This document shows, piece by piece, positions 55,401 to 64,000 of a stretch of DNA of 64,000 nucleotides. A model generated the notes under the pieces. That model saw only the letters and a list, made by a program, of their open reading frames with translations, did no database searches and had not been told where the DNA came from. The translations under genes and the position numbers were made by a program. Source of the DNA: Nocardioides jiangsuensis (GTDB lineage: Bacteria; Actinomycetota; Actinomycetes; Propionibacteriales; Nocardioidaceae); the NCBI RefSeq assembly GCF_019679455.1, contig NZ_JAIEZQ010000001.1, forward strand, positions 992,001-1,056,000, written 5' to 3'. How positions within the stretch are numbered: the first letter of the stretch is position 1; every line of letters starts with the position of its first letter.

Positions 55401-56798
55401 TCAGGCGTCGACCGGCTGCAGGGGGTCGTCGGTGAGACCGTCGGCGCGGATCGGGTCACGCCACGGGAACAGCACGTCCCGCACCACCACCGCCATCAGG
55501 TACACCTCGCACAGCACCCGCACGACGATCGCCGCCCAGTAGAACCGGTCCGGCTCCCCGCTCGCGCCCGACGCCGTGAACTCGCCGAGGTAGAGCCACA
55601 CCGCGCCGAAGTAGAGCACCTCCCCGGCCTGCCAGATGAGCAGGTCGCGCCAGCGGGGCCGGGCCAGCACCGCCAGCGGCAGCAGCCACAGCACGTACTG
55701 CGGCGAGTACACCTTGTTCACCAGCAGGAACCCGGCCACCACCAGGAACGCCAGCTGCGCCACCCGCGGCGTACGACGGGCGGCCAGGCCGAGCGCGAGC
55801 ACCCCGGCACAGACGGCCGCGAAGAACACCGTGGACACCACGTTCACCAGGTGCGGGGTGACCGTGTGCCCCGCCTGCTGCCACACCAGCCACAGCGAGC
55901 CGAGGTCCGCGCCCCGGTCGGAGTTGAAGGTCCAGAACACCGTCCACTGCTCGAGCCCGAGCAGCATCGCGGGCGCGTTGGCCGCCAGCCAGCTCCCGGT
56001 GGCCGCGGCGGCGGCGAGCCAGAACGGCCGCAGCCGGCGCCCGCGCAGGCACACCACGAACAGCGCACCCAGCAGGAACAGCGGGTAGAGCTTGGTGGCC
56101 GTGCCGAGGCCGATCATCACCCCGCTGAGCACCGGACGGCCGTGCGACCACGCCCACAGTGCGGCCGCGACCAGCGCCACCGCGAGCAGGTCCCAGTTGA
56201 CCAGCCCGGTCAGCACCAGCGCCGGCGACGCCGCGAACAGCATCGCGTCCCAGGGCCGGCCGCGGTGCACGCCGGTCATCAGGTACGCCGCCACCAGCAG
56301 CACCGCCCCGAGCAGGACCGCCGTGACCATGAAGTACAGGCCGCTCTCCTCGGCCACGCCGAGCACCGCGAACACCTGGTCCGCGGGAAGCTCGCGCCGC
56401 TCGTCGAGGTCCGGCCAGCCGCTGAGCGCGTGGGTGGCGAGCGCGGCGCCGTACGCGAAGTAGCCGATCAGCACCGGGTACTCCATCACCTGGTACCGGC
56501 CGCCGGTGTCGCTGTACGGCACGGACAGCTCGGCGAACCCGCGCCCGGTGTAGAGGTAGGGCACGTCGGAGTAGCACATCGCGGCGTAGCGCACCTCGCC
56601 GTCGGCCCAGTTCGTCGCCACGCACGGCGACTTCTGCACCATCCCGAGGACGAACGCCAGGCAGGCCACGGCGAGCACCACCCGGACCGGGGTCCACCAC
56701 GGGTGCGGTGCGGCGTGGTCGCCGACCGGCCCGCCGACGACCTCACTGGCCGCGGCGGCCAGCGGGTCCTCGTGCGTGGGGCGCGCGACGTCGGCCAC
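55401..56798 (-). CDS. GT87-type membrane glycosyltransferase (mannosyltransferase-like)
   Basis: A 465-residue polytopic membrane protein with about ten helices and an early outer loop with SDVPYLYTGRGFAELSVPYSDTGGRYQVMEYPVLIGYF, a GT-C-like arrangement as in the GT87 family (mycobacterial Rv0051 relatives). It would use a polyprenyl-linked sugar outside the membrane. The GTG at 56798 starts two bases after the penicillin-binding protein stop, so they are co-transcribed. Confidence 0.85.
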   Translation of the reverse strand: MADVARPTHEDPLAAAASEVVGGPVGDHAAPHPWWTPVRVVLAVACLAFVLGMVQKSPCVATNWADGEVRYAAMCYSDVPYLYTGRGFAELSVPYSDTGGRYQVMEYPVLIGYFAYGAALATHALSGWPDLDERRELPADQVFAVLGVAEESGLYFMVTAVLLGAVLLVAAYLMTGVHRGRPWDAMLFAASPALVLTGLVNWDLLAVALVAAALWAWSHGRPVLSGVMIGLGTATKLYPLFLLGALFVVCLRGRRLRPFWLAAAAATGSWLAANAPAMLLGLEQWTVFWTFNSDRGADLGSLWLVWQQAGHTVTPHLVNVVSTVFFAAVCAGVLALGLAARRTPRVAQLAFLVVAGFLLVNKVYSPQYVLWLLPLAVLARPRWRDLLIWQAGEVLYFGAVWLYLGEFTASGASGEPDRFYWAAIVVRVLCEVYLMAVVVRDVLFPWRDPIRADGLTDDPLQPVDA

Positions 56799-56800
56799 GG

Positions 56801-59020
56801 TCAGGGACTGGGGCTGTCGGTCGGCTTAGGCTCCTTCGACTGCCCGGGAGGCAGCACGGTCGGCGCGGGCTCGCTGGGCGTCGGCTCCGGCTCCGGGGTG
56901 GGCGTCGGCTCGGGGGTCGGCTCCGGCTCCTCGGTCTGCGTCGGGGTCGGCTCCGGCTCCTCGGTCGTCGGCTCCTCGGACGGCTCGGGCTCCGGGGTGT
57001 ACGTCGGCTCGGGCTCAGGCTCCGGCTCGGGGGTGTACGTCGGGGTCGGCGACCCGTTGACGTAGTCCACTTCCGGGAAGTCGACGCACTCCTGGCCGTC
57101 GAGCGCCTTCTCCATGAACGCGGTGAACGTGCGGGCGGGGTAGCTGCCGCCGAAGAACGTGGAGAGCCCCCCGACCCCGTCGAGGTCCTCGGTGCCGGAC
57201 TTGCCCTTCACGTACATCACCGCGGCGGACAGGCGCGGGGAGTAGCCGGCGAACCAGGCGGAGGTCACCGTGTCCGGGCGCAGCGCGGCGGTGCCGGTCT
57301 TGCCCGCCACCGGGCAGCCGAAGGCGAGCGCCTCGGTGCCGGTGCCGTTCTGCACCACCTTCTGCATCGCCTCGACGACGTTGCCGTTCACGTCCTCGGC
57401 GAAGGCGCGCTTCTCCTTGACCTTCTCCTTGAACAGGGTCTTGCCGCTCGCGTCGGTGACCTTGTCGACCACGAACCAGTCCGCCGCCCTTCCCTTGTTC
57501 GCGAACGTCGCGTAGGCGTTGGCCATGTCGACGGTCCTCACGTCGGCGGTGCCGAGGGTGATCGTCGGGTCCGGCGAGAGGCCGGGCGCGTCCTCCGGGA
57601 TGCCGGCGCGGACGGCGGCGTCGATGACCTTCTTGGGCCCGTTGTCCATCGAGGTGGTCAGGTCGATGTAGGCGGTGTTGATCGACTCCTCGGTCGCGGT
57701 GATCATGTCGACCGGCCCGTACTGGTTGCCGAACTCGTTGTTGACCTCGGTGCCGTCCGGGAACGTGTAGGTGTTGCCGTCGAAGATGTCGAACAGGCTG
57801 AACCCGTTCTCCAGGCCCGCGGCGAGCGCGAACGGCTTGAACGACGAGCCGGGCTGCCGTCCGGTGGTGGCCCAGTTGCGCTGGTCCTCGACATAGTCCG
57901 GGCCGCCGTACATCGCCTTGAGCGCACCGGTGCCCGGCTCCACGGCCGAGAGCCCGATGTGCACGCCCTTGGCGTTCTCGGTGGGCCGCTCCTCCTTGAC
58001 CGCCTGGACGGCCGCCTTCTGCGCCTTCGCGGAGATGGTGGTGGTGACCCGCAGGCCACCGCCCTCGATCTCGGCGTCGGTGAAGCCCTCCGCGCGCAGG
58101 TGCTCCTTCACCAGCGCGAGCAGGTAGCCCTTGGGCCCGCCGAGGCTGTCCTCCACCTCGATCTTGGGGAACTTGGGCAGCTTCTGCGCCGCCTTCTCCG
58201 CGATCTCGGGGTCGAGCACCTCCATGTCGGCCATGCCGCCGAGGACGTACTGGTAGCGGCCCATCAGCCGGGTGCGGTTGTCCGCGCCGTCGGCCGGGTC
58301 GAAGAGTCCCGGGGAGTTCAGGATCGAGGCCAGCGCCGCCCCCTCGCGCACGCTAAGGTCCTTGGCGTCCTTCTCGAAGTAGGCCTGGGCGGCGGCCTGG
58401 ATGCCGTAGGCACCGCGACCGAAGTAGATGGTGTTCAGGTAGCCCTGGAGGATCTCCTCCTTGGACATCTGGTTCTGGATCTTCAGCGACAGGAACGCCT
58501 CCTTGGCCTTCCTGGTCAGGGTGCGGTCCTGCGAGAGGTAGAGCACCTTGACGTACTGCTGGGTGATCGTGGACGCGCCCTGGGTCGACTCGCTGGTGGC
58601 GTTGGAGAAGGCCGCGCGCAGGATGCCCTTGGGGTCGAGGCCCTTGTCGGTCCAGAAGGTGCGGTTCTCGGCGGCGATCACCGCGTCCTGGACGTGCTCG
58701 GGGACCGTGTCGAGCGGGACGCTGATCCGGTTCTGGTCGGCGAACCGGCCCAGCTCCTTCTTGCCGTTGTCGTAGTAGACGATCGTGGTCTGCGTCTGGA
58801 AGTCCTTGTTGGGGTCGGGCACGTCCGTGGCGGCGTACGCGACGCCCAGGGCGATGCCGCCGAGCAGCATCCCGGCGAGGCCGAGCAGCAGGAACCACTT
58901 GAAGATACGGCGGGGGATGCTCTTCTTCGGCTTGCCCTTGCCTGCGGACCTACCGGGGTTCTTGCCGGCTCTGGCACCACCACTGGCAGACGCGCTGGTG
59001 GCCTTGCGCTTTGCACTCAA
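56801..59020 (-). CDS. Class A penicillin-binding protein (transglycosylase/transpeptidase)
   Basis: A 739-residue bifunctional cell-wall synthase. A membrane anchor (~41-63) is followed by the glycosyltransferase with catalytic Glu in AAENRTFW (E118), and the transpeptidase with SxxK (GSSFKPF, S392), SxN (SIN, 446-448) and KTG (574-576). A Pro/Glu/Thr repeat tail ends the protein. The TTG at 59020 is preferred: GGAG precedes it and no closer ATG/GTG lies in frame. It is related to mycobacterial PonA1 by context. Confidence 0.93.
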   Translation of the reverse strand: MSAKRKATSASASGGARAGKNPGRSAGKGKPKKSIPRRIFKWFLLLGLAGMLLGGIALGVAYAATDVPDPNKDFQTQTTIVYYDNGKKELGRFADQNRISVPLDTVPEHVQDAVIAAENRTFWTDKGLDPKGILRAAFSNATSESTQGASTITQQYVKVLYLSQDRTLTRKAKEAFLSLKIQNQMSKEEILQGYLNTIYFGRGAYGIQAAAQAYFEKDAKDLSVREGAALASILNSPGLFDPADGADNRTRLMGRYQYVLGGMADMEVLDPEIAEKAAQKLPKFPKIEVEDSLGGPKGYLLALVKEHLRAEGFTDAEIEGGGLRVTTTISAKAQKAAVQAVKEERPTENAKGVHIGLSAVEPGTGALKAMYGGPDYVEDQRNWATTGRQPGSSFKPFALAAGLENGFSLFDIFDGNTYTFPDGTEVNNEFGNQYGPVDMITATEESINTAYIDLTTSMDNGPKKVIDAAVRAGIPEDAPGLSPDPTITLGTADVRTVDMANAYATFANKGRAADWFVVDKVTDASGKTLFKEKVKEKRAFAEDVNGNVVEAMQKVVQNGTGTEALAFGCPVAGKTGTAALRPDTVTSAWFAGYSPRLSAAVMYVKGKSGTEDLDGVGGLSTFFGGSYPARTFTAFMEKALDGQECVDFPEVDYVNGSPTPTYTPEPEPEPEPTYTPEPEPSEEPTTEEPEPTPTQTEEPEPTPEPTPTPEPEPTPSEPAPTVLPPGQSKEPKPTDSPSP

Positions 59021-59174
59021 CGGGACTCTCCGGGACGGGGAAGCGGGACAACTGCTGTAGAGCAGGGTACGGGGGACGCCCCGAAAGGTGAGATTCGTGT
59101 GATCCGCACCCCATCCCCGGGCACCGCTCGGCGCGGCGCGGGCCCGTGTCACCCGGGCGGTGGTGTGCGTTCCT

Positions 59175-59210
59175 CGATATATCGCTACGATAGGTGTCTC
59201 CGATAGCGTC
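59175..59210. promoter_or_regulatory. Palindromic AT-rich promoter segment upstream of padR
   Basis: CGATATATCG at 59175-59184 is a perfect palindrome, followed by CGATAGGTGTCTCCGATAGCG with half-sites CGATAG repeated. It is the AT-richest part of the 211-base divergent gap between the PBP and padR genes, so it may be a core promoter or the PadR operator. It does not match the ATGT-N8-ACAT operator of PadR. Confidence 0.35.
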
Positions 59211-59231
59211 CAGCGAAACATCAGGTGAACC

Positions 59232-59882
59232 GTGGCCCGTCGTGGCGAGACCCTCGAGCTCGCAGTCCTCGGACTGCTGCACGAGTCCCCCATGCACGGG
59301 TACGAGCTCCGCAAGCAGCTGAACGTCGTCCTCGGCTGGGGCCGGGTGCTGTCCTACGGGTCGCTCTACCCCGCGCTGAAGAAGATGCTGAAGGCGGGTT
59401 ACATCGCCGAGCACGTCGGAGGGGTGGACGGGGCCACGGTCGGCGTCGGACGTCGGCAGCGGATCGTCTACGAGCTGACCGCGGCCGGCAACGACCGTTT
59501 CGCCGGGCTCATGTCCGAGGCGGGACCCTCGGCGTGGGAGGACGACAACTTCGACGTCCGCTTCGCGTTCTTCAGCCGCACCGACATGGAGATCCGCCTG
59601 CGGATCCTCGAGGGCCGTCGGACCCGGTTGGAGGAGCGTCTCGAGCGGGTGCAGAGCCAGCTCGAGCGGACGCAGAAGCAGATGGACCGCTACGCCACGG
59701 AGCTCCAGCGCCACGGTGTGGAGTCCGTCGAGCGGGAGGTGCGGTGGCTCTCCGAGCTCATCCAGGCCGAGCGGGCCGCACCCGGCACGGCGCCCACCGT
59801 GCACCAGGACGACAACCACGAGAACGCAGCACACAGCGCAGGAAACCGGGGCACCGTCCCCGCGGATCCCGAGAGAAGTTAA
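59232..59882 (+). CDS. PadR family transcriptional regulator
   Basis: A 216-residue PadR regulator: an N-terminal winged helix ([24 protein letters not shown] ... [18 protein letters not shown]) and a C-terminal helical part (~125-175, coiled-coil-like) for dimerisation. The GTG at 59232 gives the standard N-terminus. Its stop is followed at once by the Shine-Dalgarno of ino1, so both are one operon. The matching gene in mycobacteria is next to ino1 too. Confidence 0.93.
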   Translation: MARRGETLELAVLGLLHESPMHGYELRKQLNVVLGWGRVLSYGSLYPALKKMLKAGYIAEHVGGVDGATVGVGRRQRIVYELTAAGNDRFAGLMSEAGPSAWEDDNFDVRFAFFSRTDMEIRLRILEGRRTRLEERLERVQSQLERTQKQMDRYATELQRHGVESVEREVRWLSELIQAERAAPGTAPTVHQDDNHENAAHSAGNRGTVPADPERS

Positions 59883-59892
59883 GGAGAGCCCG

Positions 59893-60972
59893 ATGGGTTC
59901 GGTACGCGTAGCAATCGTCGGCGTGGGCAACTGCGCCACGTCACTGATCCAAGGCGTGGAGTACTACAAGGACGCCGACCCCTCGGGGTCCGTGCCGGGT
60001 CTCATGCACGTGAAGTTCGGCGAGTACCACGTCTCGGACGTGGAGTTCGTCGCGGCGTTCGACGTCGACGCGAAGAAGGTCGGCTTCGACCTCTCCGACG
60101 CGATCAACAACTCCGAGAACAACACGATCAAGATCGCCGACGTCCCGCCGACCGGCGTGACCGTCCAGCGCGGGCACACCCTCGACGGCCTCGGCAAGTA
60201 CTACCGGGAGACCATCGAGGAGTCCGACGCCGAGCCGGTCGACGTGGTCTCGGTCCTCAAGGACAGCCAGGCCGACGTGCTGGTCTGCTACCTCCCCGTC
60301 GGCTCGGAGGACGCCGCGAAGTTCTACGCCCAGTGCGCGATCGACGCCGGCGTCGCCTTCGTCAACGCGCTGCCCGTCTTCATCGCCTCGGACCCGATGT
60401 GGGCCCAGAAGTTCGAGGACGCCGGCATCCCGATCATCGGCGACGACATCAAGTCCCAGGTCGGCGCGACCATCACCCACCGCGTGATGGCCAAGCTGTT
60501 CGAGGACCGCGGCGTGGTGCTCGACCGCACCTACCAGCTCAACGTCGGCGGCAACATGGACTTCAAGAACATGCTCGAGCGGGACCGCCTCGAGTCCAAG
60601 AAGGTCTCCAAGACCCAGGCCGTGACCTCGAACATCGGCCACGACCTCGGCGCGCGCAACGTGCACATCGGCCCCTCGGACTACGTCCAGTGGCTCGACG
60701 ACCGCAAGTGGGCCTACGTCCGCCTCGAGGGCCGCGCGTTCGGCGACGTCCCGCTGAACCTGGAGTACAAGCTCGAGGTGTGGGACTCCCCCAACAGCGC
60801 CGGCATCATCATCGACGCGATCCGGGCCGCGAAGATCGCGCTCGACCGGGGCGTCGGTGGCCCGATCCTCTCCGCGTCGTCGTACCTGATGAAGTCCCCG
60901 CCGGTGCAGCGTCCCGACGACGAGGGCCGCGCCACCGTCGAGGCCTTCATCCGCGGTGAGGTCGAGCGCTGA
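59893..60972 (+). CDS. ino1: Inositol-3-phosphate synthase
   Basis: A 359-residue actinobacterial inositol-phosphate synthase that turns glucose-6-phosphate into 1L-myo-inositol-1-phosphate with NAD+, the first step to phosphatidylinositol and mycothiol. The Rossmann motif [16 protein letters not shown] opens the protein; the lysine-rich catalytic stretch [21 protein letters not shown] and [11 protein letters not shown] are present. The ATG at 59893 has AAGGAG overlapping the padR stop. Confidence 0.97.
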   Translation: MGSVRVAIVGVGNCATSLIQGVEYYKDADPSGSVPGLMHVKFGEYHVSDVEFVAAFDVDAKKVGFDLSDAINNSENNTIKIADVPPTGVTVQRGHTLDGLGKYYRETIEESDAEPVDVVSVLKDSQADVLVCYLPVGSEDAAKFYAQCAIDAGVAFVNALPVFIASDPMWAQKFEDAGIPIIGDDIKSQVGATITHRVMAKLFEDRGVVLDRTYQLNVGGNMDFKNMLERDRLESKKVSKTQAVTSNIGHDLGARNVHIGPSDYVQWLDDRKWAYVRLEGRAFGDVPLNLEYKLEVWDSPNSAGIIIDAIRAAKIALDRGVGGPILSASSYLMKSPPVQRPDDEGRATVEAFIRGEVER

Positions 60973-61089
60973 CCCGCGCCTGACCCCTCCACCTGACGAC
61001 CCGGCCGCGGGCCGTACGGACCACCGCGAGTCCGTCGGCCTGGGGCCGGACGTCGTTTGGGCACCACCCGACCGCGGAAGAATCGACCC

Positions 61090-62388
61090 GTGACCACTGC
61101 CCGCCACCTGTTCCACCTGCTGCGTGGTTCATGGTTCCGGCGACTCTTCGCGGTCCGGGTCTCCAGCCAGTTCGCGGACGGCGTGTTCCAGGTGGCGCTG
61201 GCGTCGTACGTCATCTTCTCCCCCGAGCGGCAGCCCTCGCCGGCGGCGATCGCCGGGGCGATGGCCACGGTGCTGCTGCCCTTCAGCGTGCTCGGCCCGT
61301 TCGTCGGCGTGTTCCTGGACCGCTGGTCGCGACGGCAGATCCTGGCGGTCTCCAACTTCGTCCGGGTGGCGCTGGTGCTGGTCCTCGCCGCCGGGGTGGC
61401 CGCGGACCTCGGCGGCCCGCTGCTGTTCGGCCTGATCCTGGCCTGCCTGTCGGTCAACCGCTTCCTGCTCGCCGGGCTGTCGGCGGCGCTGCCGCACGTG
61501 GTCGACCACGAGGACCTGGTGATGGCCAACGCGGTGACCCCGACCAGCGGCACCCTCGCGGCGATCCTCGGTCTGGGCGTCGCCTCGGTCAGCCGGGTCG
61601 TCTGGGACCGGCTCGGCGTCGACAGCGACGTGGCCGTGCTGGTGATGGCGGCCCTGCTGTACGCCGTCGCGGGCGCCCTGGCCCTGCGGATCCCGCGCGA
61701 CCTGCTCGGCCCCGACTACGACCCGACCCGTCCGGCGGTGCGCGAGGCCGCCCGGCACGTGGCCCGCGGCCTGGTGGAAGGGCTCCGCCACCTCGCGGAC
61801 CGGCGTACCGCCGCCTACGGGCTGGCCACGATCGGCGCGCACCGGTTCTTCTTCGGCCTGTCGACGGTGATGCTGATCCTGCTGTACCGCGGCTACTTCC
61901 ACGACCCGAGCGAGCCCGACGCGGCGTTCAGCGGCCTCGCGGTCGCGGTGGTCGTCAGCGGCGCGGGCTTCGTCACCGCCGCCTTCGTCACCCCGTTCGT
62001 CACCGAGCGGGTGAGCCTGCGGCTGTGGGTGCTGTCGCTGCTGGCCGCGGCGGCGTTCACCCAGGTGGTGCCCGGGGCGCTGTTCACCGAGCCGGCGCTG
62101 CTGGTCTCGTCGTACTTCCTGGGCCTGGCCTCCCAGGGCATCAAGATCTGCGTGGACACCCTGGTGCAGGACAGCGTCGACGACGCCTTCCGCGGGCGCG
62201 TCTTCTCGCTGTACGACGTCATCTTCAACGTGGCCTTCGTGGCGGCCGCCGCGGTCGCGGCCGTGGTGCTCCCGGACGACGGGAAGTCCTACGTCGTGCT
62301 CGGGGTGGTGGCGAGCGGCTACCTCCTCACGGGCGTCGGCTACGCCCTGGTCAGCCGGCCCCGCACCGTGGCCGGCGCCCCGGTCTGA
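61090..62388 (+). CDS. Major facilitator transporter
   Basis: A 432-residue MFS protein of the antibiotic/metabolite exporter group with twelve predicted helices. The loop 2-3 motif is FVGVFLDRWSRRQILAVSNFVR, and loop 8-9 repeats it weakly. The GTG at 61090 is preferred since TTG at 61057 would give a charged leader. The substrate is unknown. Confidence 0.85.
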   Translation: MTTARHLFHLLRGSWFRRLFAVRVSSQFADGVFQVALASYVIFSPERQPSPAAIAGAMATVLLPFSVLGPFVGVFLDRWSRRQILAVSNFVRVALVLVLAAGVAADLGGPLLFGLILACLSVNRFLLAGLSAALPHVVDHEDLVMANAVTPTSGTLAAILGLGVASVSRVVWDRLGVDSDVAVLVMAALLYAVAGALALRIPRDLLGPDYDPTRPAVREAARHVARGLVEGLRHLADRRTAAYGLATIGAHRFFFGLSTVMLILLYRGYFHDPSEPDAAFSGLAVAVVVSGAGFVTAAFVTPFVTERVSLRLWVLSLLAAAAFTQVVPGALFTEPALLVSSYFLGLASQGIKICVDTLVQDSVDDAFRGRVFSLYDVIFNVAFVAAAAVAAVVLPDDGKSYVVLGVVASGYLLTGVGYALVSRPRTVAGAPV

Positions 62389-62413
62389 CCCTGGCCGCCC
62401 CGAGACCCGTCGC

Positions 62414-63118
62414 TCAGCCGCCGAACAGGTTCCCCATCCCGCCGCCCGGCGCGGCCTGCTGCACGGGGGCCACCCACTCGTGCGGCTGCACCACGACGAA
62501 CCCGGGCCCGTGGAAGGCGTACTGGAGGGCCTCCCCGCTGCCGCCGCGCAGCATCGACCTCAGGTTCATGCTGGAGACCACCTGCGGCACCAGGTTCGCC
62601 GACCAGGCGACGGCAGCGTGCACGTCGACGTACGTCGGCTGGGCCGCGCAGTCGAGCACCACGGGCTGGCCGACCGTGCACAGCGCGACCGTCCCGTGAC
62701 CGGAGACGGTGGTGTTGAACAGCCCGCCGGCCATCACCCCCGCGCCCCTGACCCGGTTGATGTCCCAGGTCAGCGCCGCGTCGAACGCCAGCAGGTTGCG
62801 GCCGTTCACGCTGATCCCGTGGCCGCCGAGCTCGAGCAGGTACACGTAGCCGGCGTCGTTGGCGAAGAACACCTCGCCGTGCCCGCTGACCCGCATCAAC
62901 GGCATGTCCTCGCTGGTCAGCACCTTCTTGAGCAGCTTGCCCATGCCGCCGGCCTTCTCGTGGTGGAAGCCGACCTGGCCCTGGTAGGCGACCATCGCGC
63001 CCTTCACCGCGAGCACGTCGTCACCGAGCGCGACCCGGAGCATCTGCGGGTTCTGCAGGGCGAACCGCTGCTGGTGGGCGACCTCGAGGTTGTCCTGCGC
63101 GAACAGCTCACTCTTCAT
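62414..63118 (-). CDS. AIM24 family protein
   Basis: A 234-residue protein of the AIM24/DUF124 family, a double-beta-helix fold: LRVALGDDVLAVKGAMVAYQGQVGFHHEKAGG, a central GEVFFANDAGYVYLLELGGHG, and LSFDAALTWD-like strand AFDAALTWDI. The role is unknown; mitochondrial AIM24 affects inner-membrane organisation. The C-terminus is Gly/Pro-rich. The ATG at 63118 is standard. Confidence 0.88.
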   Translation of the reverse strand: MKSELFAQDNLEVAHQQRFALQNPQMLRVALGDDVLAVKGAMVAYQGQVGFHHEKAGGMGKLLKKVLTSEDMPLMRVSGHGEVFFANDAGYVYLLELGGHGISVNGRNLLAFDAALTWDINRVRGAGVMAGGLFNTTVSGHGTVALCTVGQPVVLDCAAQPTYVDVHAAVAWSANLVPQVVSSMNLRSMLRGGSGEALQYAFHGPGFVVVQPHEWVAPVQQAAPGGGMGNLFGG

Positions 63119-63157
63119 GGCGCACAGCCTAGGGCGGGCCGCGCGCGACGGGGCGGG

Positions 63158-64000
63158 TTACGAGTCCCGACGGTCCGTCCGGTCGGCGTGCCACGCGAGG
63201 AGCGCTGCCTTCGCGTCCTCCTCGGACATCGGGCCGTGCTCGAGGCGCAGCTCCAGCAGGTGCTTGTACGCCGCGCCGACCTCGGGTCCCGGGCCGAGGC
63301 CGAGGAGCTCCATGATCTGGTTCCCGTCGAGGTCGGGGCGGACCGCGGCCCGGCCCTCCTCCTCGGCGATCCGCTCGATCCGCTGCTCGAGGTCGTCGTA
63401 GGTGCGGCTGAGCCGCTCGGCCTTGCGCTTGTTGCGAGTCGTGCAGTCGGCCCGGGTCAGCACGTGCAGCCGCTCGAGCTGGTCCCCCGCGTCGCGGACG
63501 TAGCGCCGTACCGCCGAGTCGGTCCACTCGCCGGAGCCGTACCCGTGGAAGCGCAGGTGCAGCTCGACGAGGTGGGTGACCGCGGCGATCTCGTCGTTGG
63601 AGAACCGCAGCGCTTTCATCCGCTTCCTGGTGATCTTCGCGCCGACCACGTCGTGGTGGTGGAAGGTGACCGTGCCGTCCTCGGCGAAGCGCCGGGTCCG
63701 CGGCTTGCCCACGTCGTGCATGAGCGCGGCGAACCGGGCGACGAAGTCGGGGCCGCCGCCGAGCCGGTCCTCGAGGTCCATGGTCTGCTCGAGCACGGTG
63801 AGCGTGTGCTCGTAGACGTCCTTGTGCCGGTGGTGCTCGTCGCGCTCGAGCGCGAGCGCGGGCAGCTCGGGGAGGACATGGTCCGCGAGCCCGGTCTGCA
63901 CGAGCAGGGTCAGCCCGCGGCGCGGGTACGGCGAGGTCACCAGCTTCACCAGCTCGTCCCGGATCCGCTCGGCGGAGACGATCTCGATACGGGCGGCCAT
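63158..64000 (-). CDS. CCA tRNA nucleotidyltransferase, 5' end outside window
   Basis: The visible 280 residues are the C-terminal part of a tRNA CCA-adding enzyme, which adds or repairs the 3' CCA of tRNAs. The RNA-binding helix region (IEIVSAERIRDELVKLVTSPYPRRGLTLL) and an HD phosphohydrolase-like domain (HHRHKDVYEHTLTVL, AALMHDVGKPRTR, VEHLRFHGYG-like VELHLRFHGYGSG) are present, as in bacterial enzymes of this class. The frame continues past the right edge, so the catalytic head domain is missing here. Confidence 0.88.
   Translation of the reverse strand: MAARIEIVSAERIRDELVKLVTSPYPRRGLTLLVQTGLADHVLPELPALALERDEHHRHKDVYEHTLTVLEQTMDLEDRLGGGPDFVARFAALMHDVGKPRTRRFAEDGTVTFHHHDVVGAKITRKRMKALRFSNDEIAAVTHLVELHLRFHGYGSGEWTDSAVRRYVRDAGDQLERLHVLTRADCTTRNKRKAERLSRTYDDLEQRIERIAEEEGRAAVRPDLDGNQIMELLGLGPGPEVGAAYKHLLELRLEHGPMSEEDAKAALLAWHADRTDRRDS

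Overview
The window reads as a chromosomal segment of a high-GC actinomycete, most likely Nocardioides or a close relative. This rests on very GC-rich codons, many GTG starts, and a conserved actinobacterial block at the right: inositol-phosphate synthase, PadR regulator, penicillin-binding protein, GT87-type glycosyltransferase, then rpsF-ssb-rpsR-rplI and dnaB. The taxon is an inference; no rRNA or tRNA gene is visible. Both edges cut genes: a secreted Pro/Lys-rich repeat protein on the left and the CCA-adding enzyme on the right.

Layout. 1-5.5 kb: repeat protein, a CPBP protease/SDR pair, a GH1 beta-glucosidase and a pirin. 5.5-30.6 kb: a stress and low-oxygen block. It holds a diadenylate-cyclase-like protein divergent from Hsp20, DUF1918, a P-type ATPase, DUF1876, two MDR alcohol dehydrogenases, a tandem universal stress protein, an acyl-CoA synthetase, a respiratory nitrate reductase operon (narGHJI plus cupin) with a NarK-type transporter, a YbaK-like editing protein, a two-component system and a WrbA-type flavoprotein. 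Fourteen-base sites like the mycobacterial DosR/DevR (dormancy) box lie upstream of hsp20, the stress protein and narK. The gene content overlaps the mycobacterial dormancy regulon, but no DosS/DosR pair is seen here. 30.8-44.5 kb: mixed accessory genes, namely a cation/proton antiporter, VOC protein, glgX, a matrixin-like protease, an acetyltransferase, cupins, a flavoprotein, an RTX-type small secreted protein, a patatin, a methyltransferase, a frameshifted SRPBCC gene and small membrane proteins.

44.5-64 kb: the replication and cell-envelope block. dnaB is preceded by a noncoding region with DnaA-box-like sequences and inverted repeats. dnaB is separated from rplI-rpsR-ssb-rpsF by an oppositely oriented block (sulfotransferase-like, MATE transporter, two small membrane proteins). 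After rpsF come endonuclease IV, a FemAB-like aminoacyltransferase coupled to an alanine-racemase-like enzyme, the GT87 and PBP pair, padR-ino1, an MFS transporter, an AIM24 protein and the tRNA nucleotidyltransferase.

Working together: the nar operon plus NarK would support nitrate respiration. Hsp20, the stress protein, DUF1876 and the P-type ATPase are the genes usually switched on together during oxygen limitation. The right-hand block supplies replication, translation and envelope functions.
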